From positions 973,098 through 1,037,097 of the forward strand of contig OX621164.1 in NCBI GenBank assembly GCA_951640195.1: a stretch of 64,000 bases of DNA, read 5' to 3'. Positions within the stretch are counted from its first letter, which is position 1. Each line of letters begins with the position of its first letter. A program made the position numbers and the translations under genes. A model generated the notes under the pieces. It searched no databases, was not told the DNA's origin, and saw nothing but the letters and a program-made list of their open reading frames with translations. Of this stretch, positions 13,501 to 22,553 are shown one piece after another. This stretch comes from Porpolomopsis calyptriformis. Its lineage: Eukaryota; Basidiomycota; Agaricomycetes; Agaricales; Hygrophoraceae.

Positions 13501-13883
13501 GTAGGGGCTGTCGACGACGACGGGGTCAACGCCGGAGGACCGCCAATCGAGTTTGGCCGTGAATTTGCACTGCTAGAGAAACTGACCCTTTGTCCCGCTT
13601 TTCTCCTTGGTTTAGCGTCCGCAGATGCACGACTGCCATCCTCTGTCGGCCCATCCTCGGACCGCATGCTCCAAAGCGTGTTGATCGAGTTTGAAGATAT
13701 CCTCCGGCTGCGTCGCCGTGAAAGAGTGACATCGAGGTCGTCGGACAAGCGGCCGTGAGCGGTGAACTGAGATTGCTCGGAGGGCTGCACCAACGCGGAG
13801 GCAAAAGCGTCGCGGACGGGGAAAGGAGTGAGATTGCGAACCTGGATGGCGGTGATATGCCGGACTCGTCGCTGGGATGACAT
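10529..13883 (-). CDS. UVRAG/Vps38-like subunit of the class III PI3-kinase complex
   Basis: This protein resembles UVRAG, Vps38 and Atg14, which join Vps34, Vps15 and Beclin-1 in endosomal sorting and autophagy. The ATG at 13883 starts a long Ser-rich region containing VLEEWNIHLADLVPLP. A second block has PPGQTFYLPPPPDPLRRS. A coiled-coil follows, with WQDLFK ... LATLQTCILDTKASLSGVIREMDK and ERIERVKDATVKCERFL. The conserved C-terminal domain has AMIGPRMFPLYSKGVDTYRFEYG, then VFLLNKDIEMLM and HTLPNLKNLLLTLTDGEGAPL. I join the last exon through a 49-bp intron (11031-11079), which adds an acidic tail ending at 10529. An alternative is that the protein ends at the TAG at 11076. Both domains being present makes the family call firm. 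Confidence 0.82.
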
Positions 13884-14196
13884 TTAGTCTGCGTTGTTGC
13901 GGGGGGGAGAAGTTAGGAACTCAACTGGAGCGAGATTCGAACTGCCGTTATTGTCTTCCGAGTCCAGACTGAACGATGCTTGCTGGGCTGGGGGAAGGGC
14001 TGATTGCATCTTTGCCTTGTCTGTGACAAGATATCCAGCTTGTGCCCGTGTTATCCAGGTCGTCGTCGTCGTGGTTGATGTCTACCCGTCGTTAGTGGCC
14101 AAAGAATAAATAAATCAGGTTAGTGACTGCCAAAAGAGCGCTTTCGTTCGCGCTAATCTCTCAAAAGATCGTCAAACGTTCGAAATCGCCTTCGTT

Positions 14197-15838
14197 ATGC
14201 CTCCAAAGTCTCGGTCGGGGAGAAAGGGATCAACAGCTTCGAAAGATGCCTCTGCATCGACTTCCAAGGAACCGAAATCTGCCATGCCACCCCCGCCAGA
14301 CCCGTTGCCTCCGCCTCGCATCCTCGAAGCCGAGGCCGCAGCACTCTCTGGCTGTCTAAAGGTGCGATCCAATCACTCTCGGAGCGCTCGTTAATGACTT
14401 TCCACTTGCCAGAACGCGCTGGTGAAGACGGGACAGATATGTGCCTTCTACTCTGACACTTACAAACTGTAGGCTATCGTTCTCCACGACGACCCATCAC
14501 CTAAATTCAATTTTGACAGTGGCATCCAGCGCTACGCCACCCATCCACCGCGCTCCTTGATCGCCTCTTTGGGCCGCGAGGTTGAAAGGTACGATCAACT
14601 ATGCGACGCCATTGAGGCTCACCTGGCAAGTTTATCACAACTCTTCATTCTCGTTTCCCGAGCCTTACACGTGTTGCTAGCTCCGAGCCCTCGCCGTTTT
14701 GAAGCGGGATGTAGCTCGCGAAGAACGACGGATCCAGGAAGCAAAGACTGCCGCTATATCAACCCGAACCAGGTCCAAGTCAATTTCATCATCCCCGTCA
14801 TCGACCCGCATGCCGCTCCCTCCAGTAGCAGGATTGCCTTCGCAAGCGCAAGCTCCTGATACACCCAACACCCAACCCACATTCGACGAAACCTCTGCGC
14901 CTGCTATCTCAACTTCCATTCCTCTCGGGCGCCGACCCTCCGCGATATCCCTCTCTTCTTTGCAGCGCCCTCCGATCCCTCTCAAGCTCGACCTTTCCTC
15001 CCTTCCATTCCGTATACCACCCGAGGAAACCTCTCTGTTCACCAGCGGCCTTGCTTCTCCCGTCACACTGGCGCCCCGGTCCGCCCGCCTGTCCACCGCC
15101 AACGAGCTTCCGGCCGACTTCATAGCTGCCTTTACCTCGTCGCATCCAGACCTCGACCTTACCGTACCCGACACGGCCGATATGAACCCCGCCGGGGACG
15201 ACGTCGGAATGAGCATTGACCCCGCACTAGGAAGTTCGGCAGACAAACCAATCGAGCTCGATCTGGATATGGAAATTGAGATGGCTATGGACATGGACCT
15301 GTTTGGCGATCCAACAAGCTCTGCCAGTAACGACGCTAACGCCGCTGTAGAGGGACTTTTCTCGCCCTCTACTCCAGTCCAGATGCCCGGCGGTGGAATA
15401 GACGAAAAAACGACCAAGGAGGGAGAGAACCTTGAGATGAGAATTCTAGATGTACTCTCCGCCGTAGGCGGTGTGGGCGAAAACACAGACGTATTCGGTT
15501 CTCTTGGTGGTGACAGCCAACAGACCCATGCAAGCCTGCCGCCATCATCCATCTCTCTGGATACTTCGCCGCCCTCTCTCGCCACTCTCGCGCCTTCGCC
15601 GGGATCTCTGCTCGCAAGCTTCCAGTCTACGTCCCACAACGACGACCCGTTATCATCCTCGGGCGAAAACGCGGTTTCTGATTCAAGCTTTGACCTCGAT
15701 CTTTCAAAATTCGGTCACGCCTTCTTTACGCACACCGCCGAGCCCGAAGAAATTAATCTAATGGAAGAGCTGTTCAACATTGGCGATGTAGAGCCGAGTA
15801 CGCATGATGATGATGATGAGCCTAAGCCGGTCCCCTGA
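14197..15838 (+). CDS. Unrecognised acidic protein with N-terminal coiled-coil
   Basis: I do not recognise the family. The reading begins MPPKSRSGRKGSTASKDAS, a basic lead, and then enters RILEAEAAALSGCLK. Exons at 14197-14361, 14473-14625 and 14681-15838 join well. A 9-nt micro-exon at 14413-14421 (Asn-Ala-Leu) between the first two also fits. The middle has NFDSGIQRYATHPPRSLIA and a helical stretch with REVERYDQLCDAIEAHL and LKRDVAREERRIQEAK. The rest is Ser/Pro-rich and acidic, ending in LMEELFNIGD and a run of Asp. The acidic hydrophobic C terminus would suit a transcription cofactor, but that is a guess. It is divergent from the UVRAG-like gene, with 313 bp between starts. The third intron starts GCAAGT, a GC-AG intron. 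Confidence 0.7.
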
Positions 15839-15960
15839 CGAATTTCATGCGCGTTGCTACGGACTGGCGATCCCATTTACAATAATTTACAATTTCGTTT
15901 AAAATCAAATACATTTCTCCTATGAGTGGCGTCGTTGAAAGCACGAATTTTAAATTCACG

Positions 15961-16089
15961 GTTATGGTACAAAGTGGATCAACCAAGCGAGAAGGCCTGC
16001 GTAAAATGAGCCTGGAACAATCAATGAAGTAGCTCGCAGTGACGGTTCCTTCCAAGAACGCTTGCTCCCTCAATGCGTCTTAAAGGTTC
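15961..16089 (+). repeat. Direct repeat copy A, upstream of the integrase-core gene
   Basis: This 129-bp segment starts GGTTATGGTACAAA and contains GGATCAACCAAGCG, TAAAATGAGCCTGGAA, CAGTGACGGTTCCTTC and CAATGCGTCTTAAAGGTTC. The same blocks, in the same order and orientation, recur at 18057-18204 with small insertions. It ends 65 bp before the start codon of the integrase-core gene. Confidence 0.8.
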
Positions 16090-16154
16090 AATATAAAAGG
16101 TGTGAATGCAACAATCCAATCAGGCAAAACCGTAACCGTGACTTGGCCTACAAG

Positions 16155-17879
16155 ATGCCAAACCAGCACAAGCCTTTGCGTACGTATCGTCTATCCTATT
16201 CTTCCCCGACGAAGCTAACGGTGACTGGATAGCTCCTGAGAGTGTTATCCGCGAGCCTCTTACCTTCTATTTCAACCTTGGCTTCAATGATCTTCAAATC
16301 GTACAACACTGTCGCGATCATTATGACACGGAACGGTATGGTCTTGGGTCAGTGTCTTAATTCAGTTGCTGTCATGGTTTTATACCAATCCATCTCAGCG
16401 TGACATCCGTCAAGCGCCTACGGAGACAATGGAATCTGCAAAGCACGCGTCAGCAACAACACAACTTTGAAACAATCAGCCAGTACGTGGCGAACATTCG
16501 CCAAAAATATCCCTTTCGTGGAGCAGAGAATATACGCAAGATGCTTCGCCAAAATCATGGACTCCACGTACCAAGGTATGCCATTTTTTAATACTCATTT
16601 CGCTCTCTTGCATATCCAATACGCACAGAGATCTTATCGGGAAGTGTCTCCAAAGCGTCGAACCAGAGGCTGTCCATCAACCTCGCCATCGTCGCGTCAA
16701 GCAGAGGCGTTTCATTTGTGCTGGAGTCAACGACATCTGGGCACAGGATCAAAATGACAAATGGAAACGCTTCGGGCTTTGGTTTCACAACAGCATCGAC
16801 CCCTTCATCAACTTCAACAACTGGATGAAAGTATGGTGGACGAACCGAAATCCCAGGCTCATTGCAAGCTATTACATTGAAGCCGCTCGTAAACTACAAG
16901 GTTTTGATAAATAAAAAAATTTTCATCTATGGATTCCGCTATTAATTTCGCACTCCAGCTGTACCGCTCACAACTCAAAGTGCCCGCGGTACTGAAAACT
17001 TTGGTACCGCTAATTGTCACACTGTGATTCGCCACCGCCTTGACCCCAGTCTCGCCGACACACTGCAGCACTGTTGGATGGGAAATACCAAGTGCAAGGC
17101 CAATTGGTCGCTTTTTCGTCGGGACTTTACACCGGGGTTTGAAAAGCTTTTCGACCAGGGCGTGAATGATGGGTTGTACGACGTTGACAATCCTCTTGAG
17201 AAGTAAGTCAACGAGAAGCCTGTGTCGAGCTCTGATTTACTGACTATTCATTTCATAGCTTGGTCTTTCGATGGCTCGCCATTCCGTGGATTCAAGCCGA
17301 GCTAGACGGATGGGTAGCTTTGCGAAACCGAACTGCTCCGCGAGCTGATCGGAATAAAATCCTTCCGCATGGGATTCCGGAGCTTATCAGAACAAAGCCA
17401 GAGATGTTCAACTCTACCAACTTCAAGGTATTTCTCTCGAATTGTCTTAAATTGCTACTAACTTCCCTTTACAGATCCCTGTTCCGAGTACCTTACTCGA
17501 TGAGGTTGAGCAACTATACGCCCCTCCCGACCACGCTGTATTCCAGTTGGTCCCACCAGTGTTTGGAGAACGAGCGAGCATATTGTATCGCGGAATGGGA
17601 CAGCCCATAGTGAATTACGACTCGTTTTGGGAGATATACCAACAGCTTTTGCGGAGCTTCATGGAGAATTGTACCGAAGACGGTGAGATTCAAGATGTCT
17701 TGGCAAGCCATACAGAGCACACCACGAGAATGAGTACAGAGGATTTAACCATCCTTCCTGGTTTGAGGGAGCTGCAGGATGTGGCTGAAGTTATAGGCCA
17801 ACATGGGGACGTTGTTTCCCTTAGAATTGTTGACCCAGAGGCGGGGTACTTTACAGATGTGGAGGGTGATGGCAGTTAA
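16155..17879 (+). CDS. Integrase-core-domain protein (agaricomycete family), probably catalytically dead
   Basis: Seven exons (16155-16179, 16233-16347, 16399-16575, 16629-16900, 16959-17202, 17259-17427, 17475-17879) join to 468 codons without a stop. The N-terminal region (ESVIREPLTFYFNLGFNDLQ, then VTSVKRLRRQWNLQ) looks like a helix-turn-helix. The RNase-H-like integrase core follows: NDIWAQDQNDKWKRFGLWF with the first Asp, then TTQSARGTENFGTAN, where relatives have the second Asp as SDRGTEN, then WIQAELDGWVALRNRTAPR. The second catalytic Asp is therefore Ala (codon GCC). The gene is intact and spliced like a host gene, so it may be a domesticated integrase that binds DNA rather than cuts it. 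It lies between two direct repeats. Confidence 0.85.
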
Positions 17880-18056
17880 TGATGTTTCGGTCTATGCTAG
17901 TGTTCTACTGGGCCACGCGCTAGTGTAATATGTTGATAAAAATGGGGTCCTAGATACGGCCGCTTCAGCCATGAAAGTTTCACTTTCCATACGCAAGTGG
18001 CTATTGCAATGTATGCTGTCCTAGCACTTTTTGTCTAACGTATTATTAAAACTTGC

Positions 18057-18204
18057 GGTTATGGTACAAAAGTAAGATATCAGGATCAACCAAGCGACGA
18101 GGCCTGGGCCAGTGCGTAAAATGAGCCTGGAATGAGCTCTCGATCGTTTTGGTTCGGTCACAGTGACGGTTCCTTCTTACTCCCACAATGCGTCTTAAAG
18201 GTTC
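18057..18204 (+). repeat. Direct repeat copy B, downstream of the integrase-core gene
   Basis: This is the second copy of the segment at 15961-16089, with the same order of blocks and insertions of about 10 and 20 bp. It begins 178 bp after the integrase stop and ends 17 bp before the start codon of the DUF6535-like gene. It could be one end of a mobilised unit or a copied promoter. Confidence 0.8.
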
Positions 18205-18221
18205 CGCTATCGGTATTCCCA

Positions 18222-18927
18222 ATGAGCGACTCACAAACCCGTTCAAAGTGCACATCATGCGGATGTGCAACACCCAATAACAGCGAGAACAGTGAGTCTT
18301 CGTCGTCGACTGTGTACAGACAGGCTCAAAGATAAGATCGATCATATCGCTTCCTCCGCTGACATCTTGCTGCTTTTTGTGAGTGTGAACGCGGCTTGAA
18401 GCTGAGTTAACTCATATTCCACCGCCAGATCGGTCTATTTTCCGCCATCGTGACAGCGTTTCTTATCGCCAGTCTCCCCGACATCCAAGAAGATTCGGCG
18501 AAGATGTCGGTCGAGCTACTCAAGAGTGCTCGCGTTCAACCTCACAGCGAGCCCTGATATCGGCCCATTTCATCCTCCCGCCCGTGCCATAAGCGTGACG
18601 GCGCTGTGGCTCTCTAGCCTCTCTCTCAGTCTGATCGCCGCACTGTCTTGCCTATGGGAGAAATTATGGGCGGCGGATGCTCATGAGACTCATCATGTCA
18701 AGACCTTCGTTAGCCAAACGACGATGAGGGCGGTGCTTATCATAAATCATCTGGCCATCGTTATATTCATAGTTGGCCTCGTCGTGTTCGCGTGGGGAAA
18801 AACCTTTCAACTTGGTATCCTCACGCTGTCATTCACCGTACCCGGAGTCATCGCCTACCTCTACTTTCGCAAACTTCGAAAGGTGGTTGGGTCAGAACAC
18901 CCATCAGGAGGGGAAAAGAAGGTGTGA
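18222..18927 (+). pseudogene. DUF6535-like membrane protein gene with frameshifts
   Basis: The sequence encodes the typical start of an agaricomycete DUF6535 protein: RLKDKIDHIASSADILLLF, a 48-bp intron at about 18378-18428, then IGLFSAIVTAFLIASLPDI and EDSAKMSVELLKS. The frame then shifts by one base at about 18525 and continues as VLAFNLTASPDIGPF, PARAISVTALWLSSLSLSLI and further hydrophobic helices, ending GGEKKV at a TGA. A second shift, or an implausibly short 28-bp intron, is needed near 18290 to join the start MSDSQTRSKCTSCGCATP. About four transmembrane segments remain. The family has no known function. Two breaks in a short gene suggest decay, though a sequencing error cannot be excluded. 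Confidence 0.6.
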
Positions 18928-19283
18928 GTATGACTTGTAGTTGATACGTCGGTGACCATCAGGTTTTTGGTATCGTGCATGTACACATTGCGTGGATCTG
19001 TCCTGGAGGGGAGTATCCATCGGATTTTTCTCAACGACTGGCCTCCCTGTACCGTGGATAAGCATCACCCTGAATAAGGTTAAGCTCGGCTTGAAGATGG
19101 CTATTCGAGTTACCACTCGCGCCGTCTGCTTTTCCAATGATACCTAGAACGACGGTCCTCTCTAATTAAGCATGACTACGTTTTGCATTGTATATGACCT
19201 CTGCTTAAGCCATGCCACGTTCTTCTAGCTGATTGCACCTCGTATTATTAAACTGGTTACTAAGATATCGAGGAAGCGACTAG
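18928..19283. other. Intergenic spacer, nothing recognised
   Basis: The 3' flanks of the convergent DUF6535-like and cullin-like genes. No coding or structural signal is evident. Confidence 0.5.
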
Positions 19284-20207
19284 TCAAGTGGCAACCCATT
19301 TGTCGAGTCGCTTTCGAAGGGGATGGTCGGCAGGAACGCCAACGGATTGCAAGATGTGTGCGAGCTCAGTAAGCTTCGCTCGTTCTGTACCGGTCGAGTC
19401 CATGAAGAGCTTTACGGAACGAGCTAAACGGCCCTTGGAGGGCGCGTCCTTGTTCTTCACCTTTCCTCTTCCCTCTATTTTCGGCACGGCTAGGAGGGGT
19501 TCGACGAACTCTGTCCTGAAACGACGGAGGGCGAGGGAGTAGAGAAAGACGATGCGATCGGGTGGACTGGCTGCCTCGGCACAGGTCTCTGCTTCTGCCC
19601 TGAGCTGAGGCGAGCCACCGTCGAGATAGCCCCACTTCTTGAGCTCGTCTTCTCTCATCTCGGTCAGCTTGCTCGCGATCTCCGCGCGGGTGTTGTCGGC
19701 GGTGAGCGTCTTGGCGAAGTACTCGAGGACGTCGGTGAAGCGGAGCCAGCCGCCGCCTTCGTCCACCGCGCGTTTGATGTAGTGGCGGTTGACGTAGTTG
19801 AGGAGACGGTTGATGGAGTGTGCGCCGAGGGAGTAGCGGTTGAAGGAAGGGATGATGTAGTGTATTAACGTAGAATCGTCTTGGGGGGCACCCATCGCCA
19901 ACTCTCGCGCGGTTTCGGCAAAGTATTTATCGAGTTGTTCGTAAAGATCAGCCCCACTGGTGGTGGTATTCGAAAAGGTGGGTTCGCTTACGGCGAAGAC
20001 GCGATGGGGTGCCCCGGCAATGTAGTTGTAAATGGCGGTGTGTATGCCCATATGATAACCGACGTCGATTTGGGGTGCTTTGCTACAATCATTTGTCGGT
20101 GAGCGAATGAGGTAGTCAAGCGCGGGTTTTGTGTACCCCCAAAGAGCAGGGAGTGAAGCTGAAGGGTTGGCAGAGCCAGCGGAGGGATTGGGTAATGGTG
20201 GTATCAT
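19284..20207 (-). CDS. Stand-alone cullin N-terminal-repeat protein
   Basis: A single-exon frame of 307 aa. The open frame extends to a GTG at 20216, but the first ATG is at 20207 (MIPPLPNPSAGSANPS). The first half matches cullin-1 N-terminal repeats: LYEQLDKYFAETARELA, then TLIHYIIPSFNRYSLGA and SINRLLNYVNRHYIKRAVDEG, which in Cul1 contacts Skp1 and F-box proteins. There is no cullin-homology domain, no Rbx1-binding region and no neddylation motif. Full cullins are about 750-800 aa. The C-terminal half is basic (GRGKVKNKDAPSKGRLARS) and unfamiliar. It could be a truncated gene or a small adaptor-binding protein that competes with the ligase. It is divergent from the proline-rich protein gene, 136 bp away. 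Confidence 0.75.
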   Translation of the reverse strand: MIPPLPNPSAGSANPSASLPALWGYTKPALDYLIRSPTNDCSKAPQIDVGYHMGIHTAIYNYIAGAPHRVFAVSEPTFSNTTTSGADLYEQLDKYFAETARELAMGAPQDDSTLIHYIIPSFNRYSLGAHSINRLLNYVNRHYIKRAVDEGGGWLRFTDVLEYFAKTLTADNTRAEIASKLTEMREDELKKWGYLDGGSPQLRAEAETCAEAASPPDRIVFLYSLALRRFRTEFVEPLLAVPKIEGRGKVKNKDAPSKGRLARSVKLFMDSTGTERAKLTELAHILQSVGVPADHPLRKRLDKWVAT

Positions 20208-20343
20208 GGTAGACACATCGTGATATGAAATATTTCAAAGGCTGTATCCATCATGACGACAAATCCGTTTCCAATGGAAATCATATAAAAACCGGTCGTT
20301 TCAATCTTTTGATTTCTTTAGCTGCGCTCATCCGTACGACAAC

Positions 20344-21750
20344 ATGGTCCACGTTCCCTCCACTGCTTTCTTCGTTTCCTCTCTCTTGCTTTCAGCACTC
20401 GCTTCTCCACTAAGCCACTCGGAGGGCAGCACTCAACCCTCGATTCCAGGTTTCCAATCTTTCTTCAGGCAACCATTTACTTCTCCTATTCTCTTCCTCA
20501 CCACTGATTTTCTCCACAGATTCAAACGCGACTCTCTTTTTGCTCGCGAACCTTCTTTCGAGATTAACGATCGTGACTCAACCTCGGCATCCGGTAGCCA
20601 GTCCCGCGACACTTCCGTTCCCCCTCCGTTGCCATCGTCTTTGCCAGGCGGCCTGACCAACCCTCCTTCACCTCCCAGCTCTGCTCAGTCCACCGGTCTC
20701 CCATCGTCGACACAGGGTCCAATTCCTCCCCCAGAGATTGTCCCGGGAGCTTCAAGCCCTCCCTCCGCAAGCACCGCCAGTGCCGCTCTTTCGTCCCTAG
20801 TCCCCGGTAACTCGTGTGCAAATGCACCCCCAGGAGCTATTGATCCCATTTCCGGTCTTCCTTGTCCCCCGACCGTTCCACCGCCTGGTCCAAATAACGC
20901 TGCCGCTCTACCCGCCTTCTCCACGATCGTCGAGCCCCTTGCATCAGCCACATTACCCGCCGCGAAATCCCGCTTGGCCCCAACCAATCAGGCCGCACCT
21001 TCCGCCACTCCGACACAGAACGTGAACCAGCCACCGCCATCTGCAGCCGGAGCAAACAACGTCCCGACCACCCCAAGCTCTGCCGTACCCCAGCAACAAC
21101 AGCAACTGCCTTCCTCCTTTGTCACCACTCGAACTTTGGATGCTAGCGCCTTTGCATCCAGCTTTCCACAGGTCGTCGCCAGTGCTTTATCCCAGGGTGT
21201 GACTCCCGGCGCACCACCCTGCCCCACCCCTAGCCCTCCTTCAGCGGCCAACCAAGCCTCCGGCTCCATTAACGGGAATCCCGCCGGTTCTGCTGCCCTC
21301 GGGGCAGGTGCAATTCCACCCCCGTCACAGCAGTCTCCTCCCCCGGGTGGTGCGGGCGCAATTCCGCCCCCATCACAGCAGCAGTCTCCTCCCCCAGGTG
21401 CTGCAGGTGCAATTCCACCCCCATCGCAGCAGCCTCCCCCAGGTTCTGCAGGTGCAATTCCGCCCCCGTCACAGCAGTCTCCTCCCCCAGGTTCTGCAGG
21501 TGCAATTCCGCCCCCGTCACAGCAGTCTCCTCCCCCAGGTTCTGCAGGTGCAATTCCACCCCCGTCACAGCAGTCTCCTCCTCCAGGTGCTGCAGGTGCA
21601 ATTCCACCCCCGTCGCAGCAGCAATCTCCTCCCCCTAGCCCCAAAAGGAAACCAATCCATATCGACGGCCAATTCCAACTCGATATCTCGAAGAGGGAAG
21701 GGTGGTCTGGTCAACCCTCGAGGATTTTCGGACGACACCTTCCGGAGTGA
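20344..21750 (+). CDS. Secreted proline-rich repeat protein
   Basis: A single-exon frame of 468 aa with a clear signal peptide (VPSTAFFVSSLLLSALASP). The middle is Pro/Ser/Ala-rich and disordered. Residues about 320-435 hold seven tandem copies of a 16-residue unit close to GAIPPPSQQSPPPGSA. Cysteines are few. A short C-terminal domain has HIDGQFQLDISKREGWSG and ends RIFGRHLPE. Two Lys-Arg sites (FKRDS and SKREG) could be cut by a Kex2-type protease. No GPI signal or enzyme domain is visible. It resembles cell-wall or hydrophobic surface proteins of fungi, but I cannot name it. A TATAAAA at about 20285 lies 60 bp before the ATG. Confidence 0.75.
   Translation: MVHVPSTAFFVSSLLLSALASPLSHSEGSTQPSIPGFQSFFRQPFTSPILFLTTDFLHRFKRDSLFAREPSFEINDRDSTSASGSQSRDTSVPPPLPSSLPGGLTNPPSPPSSAQSTGLPSSTQGPIPPPEIVPGASSPPSASTASAALSSLVPGNSCANAPPGAIDPISGLPCPPTVPPPGPNNAAALPAFSTIVEPLASATLPAAKSRLAPTNQAAPSATPTQNVNQPPPSAAGANNVPTTPSSAVPQQQQQLPSSFVTTRTLDASAFASSFPQVVASALSQGVTPGAPPCPTPSPPSAANQASGSINGNPAGSAALGAGAIPPPSQQSPPPGGAGAIPPPSQQQSPPPGAAGAIPPPSQQPPPGSAGAIPPPSQQSPPPGSAGAIPPPSQQSPPPGSAGAIPPPSQQSPPPGAAGAIPPPSQQQSPPPSPKRKPIHIDGQFQLDISKREGWSGQPSRIFGRHLPE
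21304..21640 (+). repeat. 48-bp coding tandem repeat, seven units
   Basis: Seven units inside the proline-rich protein, each beginning GGTGCAATTCC or a close variant. Units 4-6 are nearly identical. Unit 3 is shortened and units 2 and 7 carry an extra Gln codon, as expected from replication slippage. Confidence 0.9.
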
Positions 21751-22553
21751 TGAAACGAATCCTTTAGTTATCAAGTCGAAGTAAACGTGTGTTGTATACA
21801 ATATAGGACACGGCAGAGCCGTTACTCCTTCTCGAAAGCAGTCACTGCCGAAACGCTTGATCCAGAGATAGTAAGAGTACTGCTTCCACTATATATCAGG
21901 CCTCTCGCTTGTTACCCCAGCAGACCAACTCGAGGTCAACACAGTAATTACACGTCTAGGAAGCCTGACAGCTCGGAGCTGCCCAACAAGTTACCCAGCA
22001 AGAAAGTACTGTTAAGAAATCCGATCCACGTCATTCTGTACGCTACCTCCAAATGAAGCCGCCAAGGACGAAAGGAGAATATGGATGTCCGCTGCTACAA
22101 CTGCCAAAGGCTATGCATCCCACGATTTTGCTCCTGTGGCCAACGATAAAGTCATCGAACTTTACTCACCCCACCCTCAAAACGCAATGGCCGCCTATCA
22201 CCCTCTTCCCTTCCTATTGGAAGGGATATGCCTACCGCTCAAGGGGGTGTATGATCATCAGCGCTCCGTTAGGTGTTGGTCCGACCTTGGAGAAAAAGGT
22301 CATACGCAGGGAAGTCTCTGCCGAAGGCGGCTGAAAAAATAGGCAGGGGTTTCAAAACCCTATCTTGAGATTCACGCAGGGAGATCAAGGAGTAGCCATG
22401 CCCGAAGACGTTTCTACAAATACCAGTACTACATATCTACATATCTACGCAATTACATGTGGTTGATATTGGATCTGAAGAAGAAAACAAGGAGGGAGAG
22501 GACTGCGTACTGCTGAATAAACACCCCCTGTTTTACTCTCACCGACACAGAAC
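21751..22553. other. Intergenic spacer before the transposase-like pseudogene
   Basis: There are several short frames (for example 22053-22342) but no recognisable protein and no convincing splice sites. It may contain the 5' flank of the transposase-like element. I saw no terminal inverted repeat. Confidence 0.4.

Noticed and set aside
20988..21644. Antisense frame rich in Gly, Asp and Cys (GGGDCCDGGGIAP repeats)
   Set aside because: It is the mirror of the proline-rich repeats. The sense frame has a start, signal peptide and stop; the antisense one has none of these.
20344..21750. Kex2-processed repeat peptide precursor or pheromone
   Set aside because: The Lys-Arg sites flank, and do not separate, the repeats, and there is no CaaX end.
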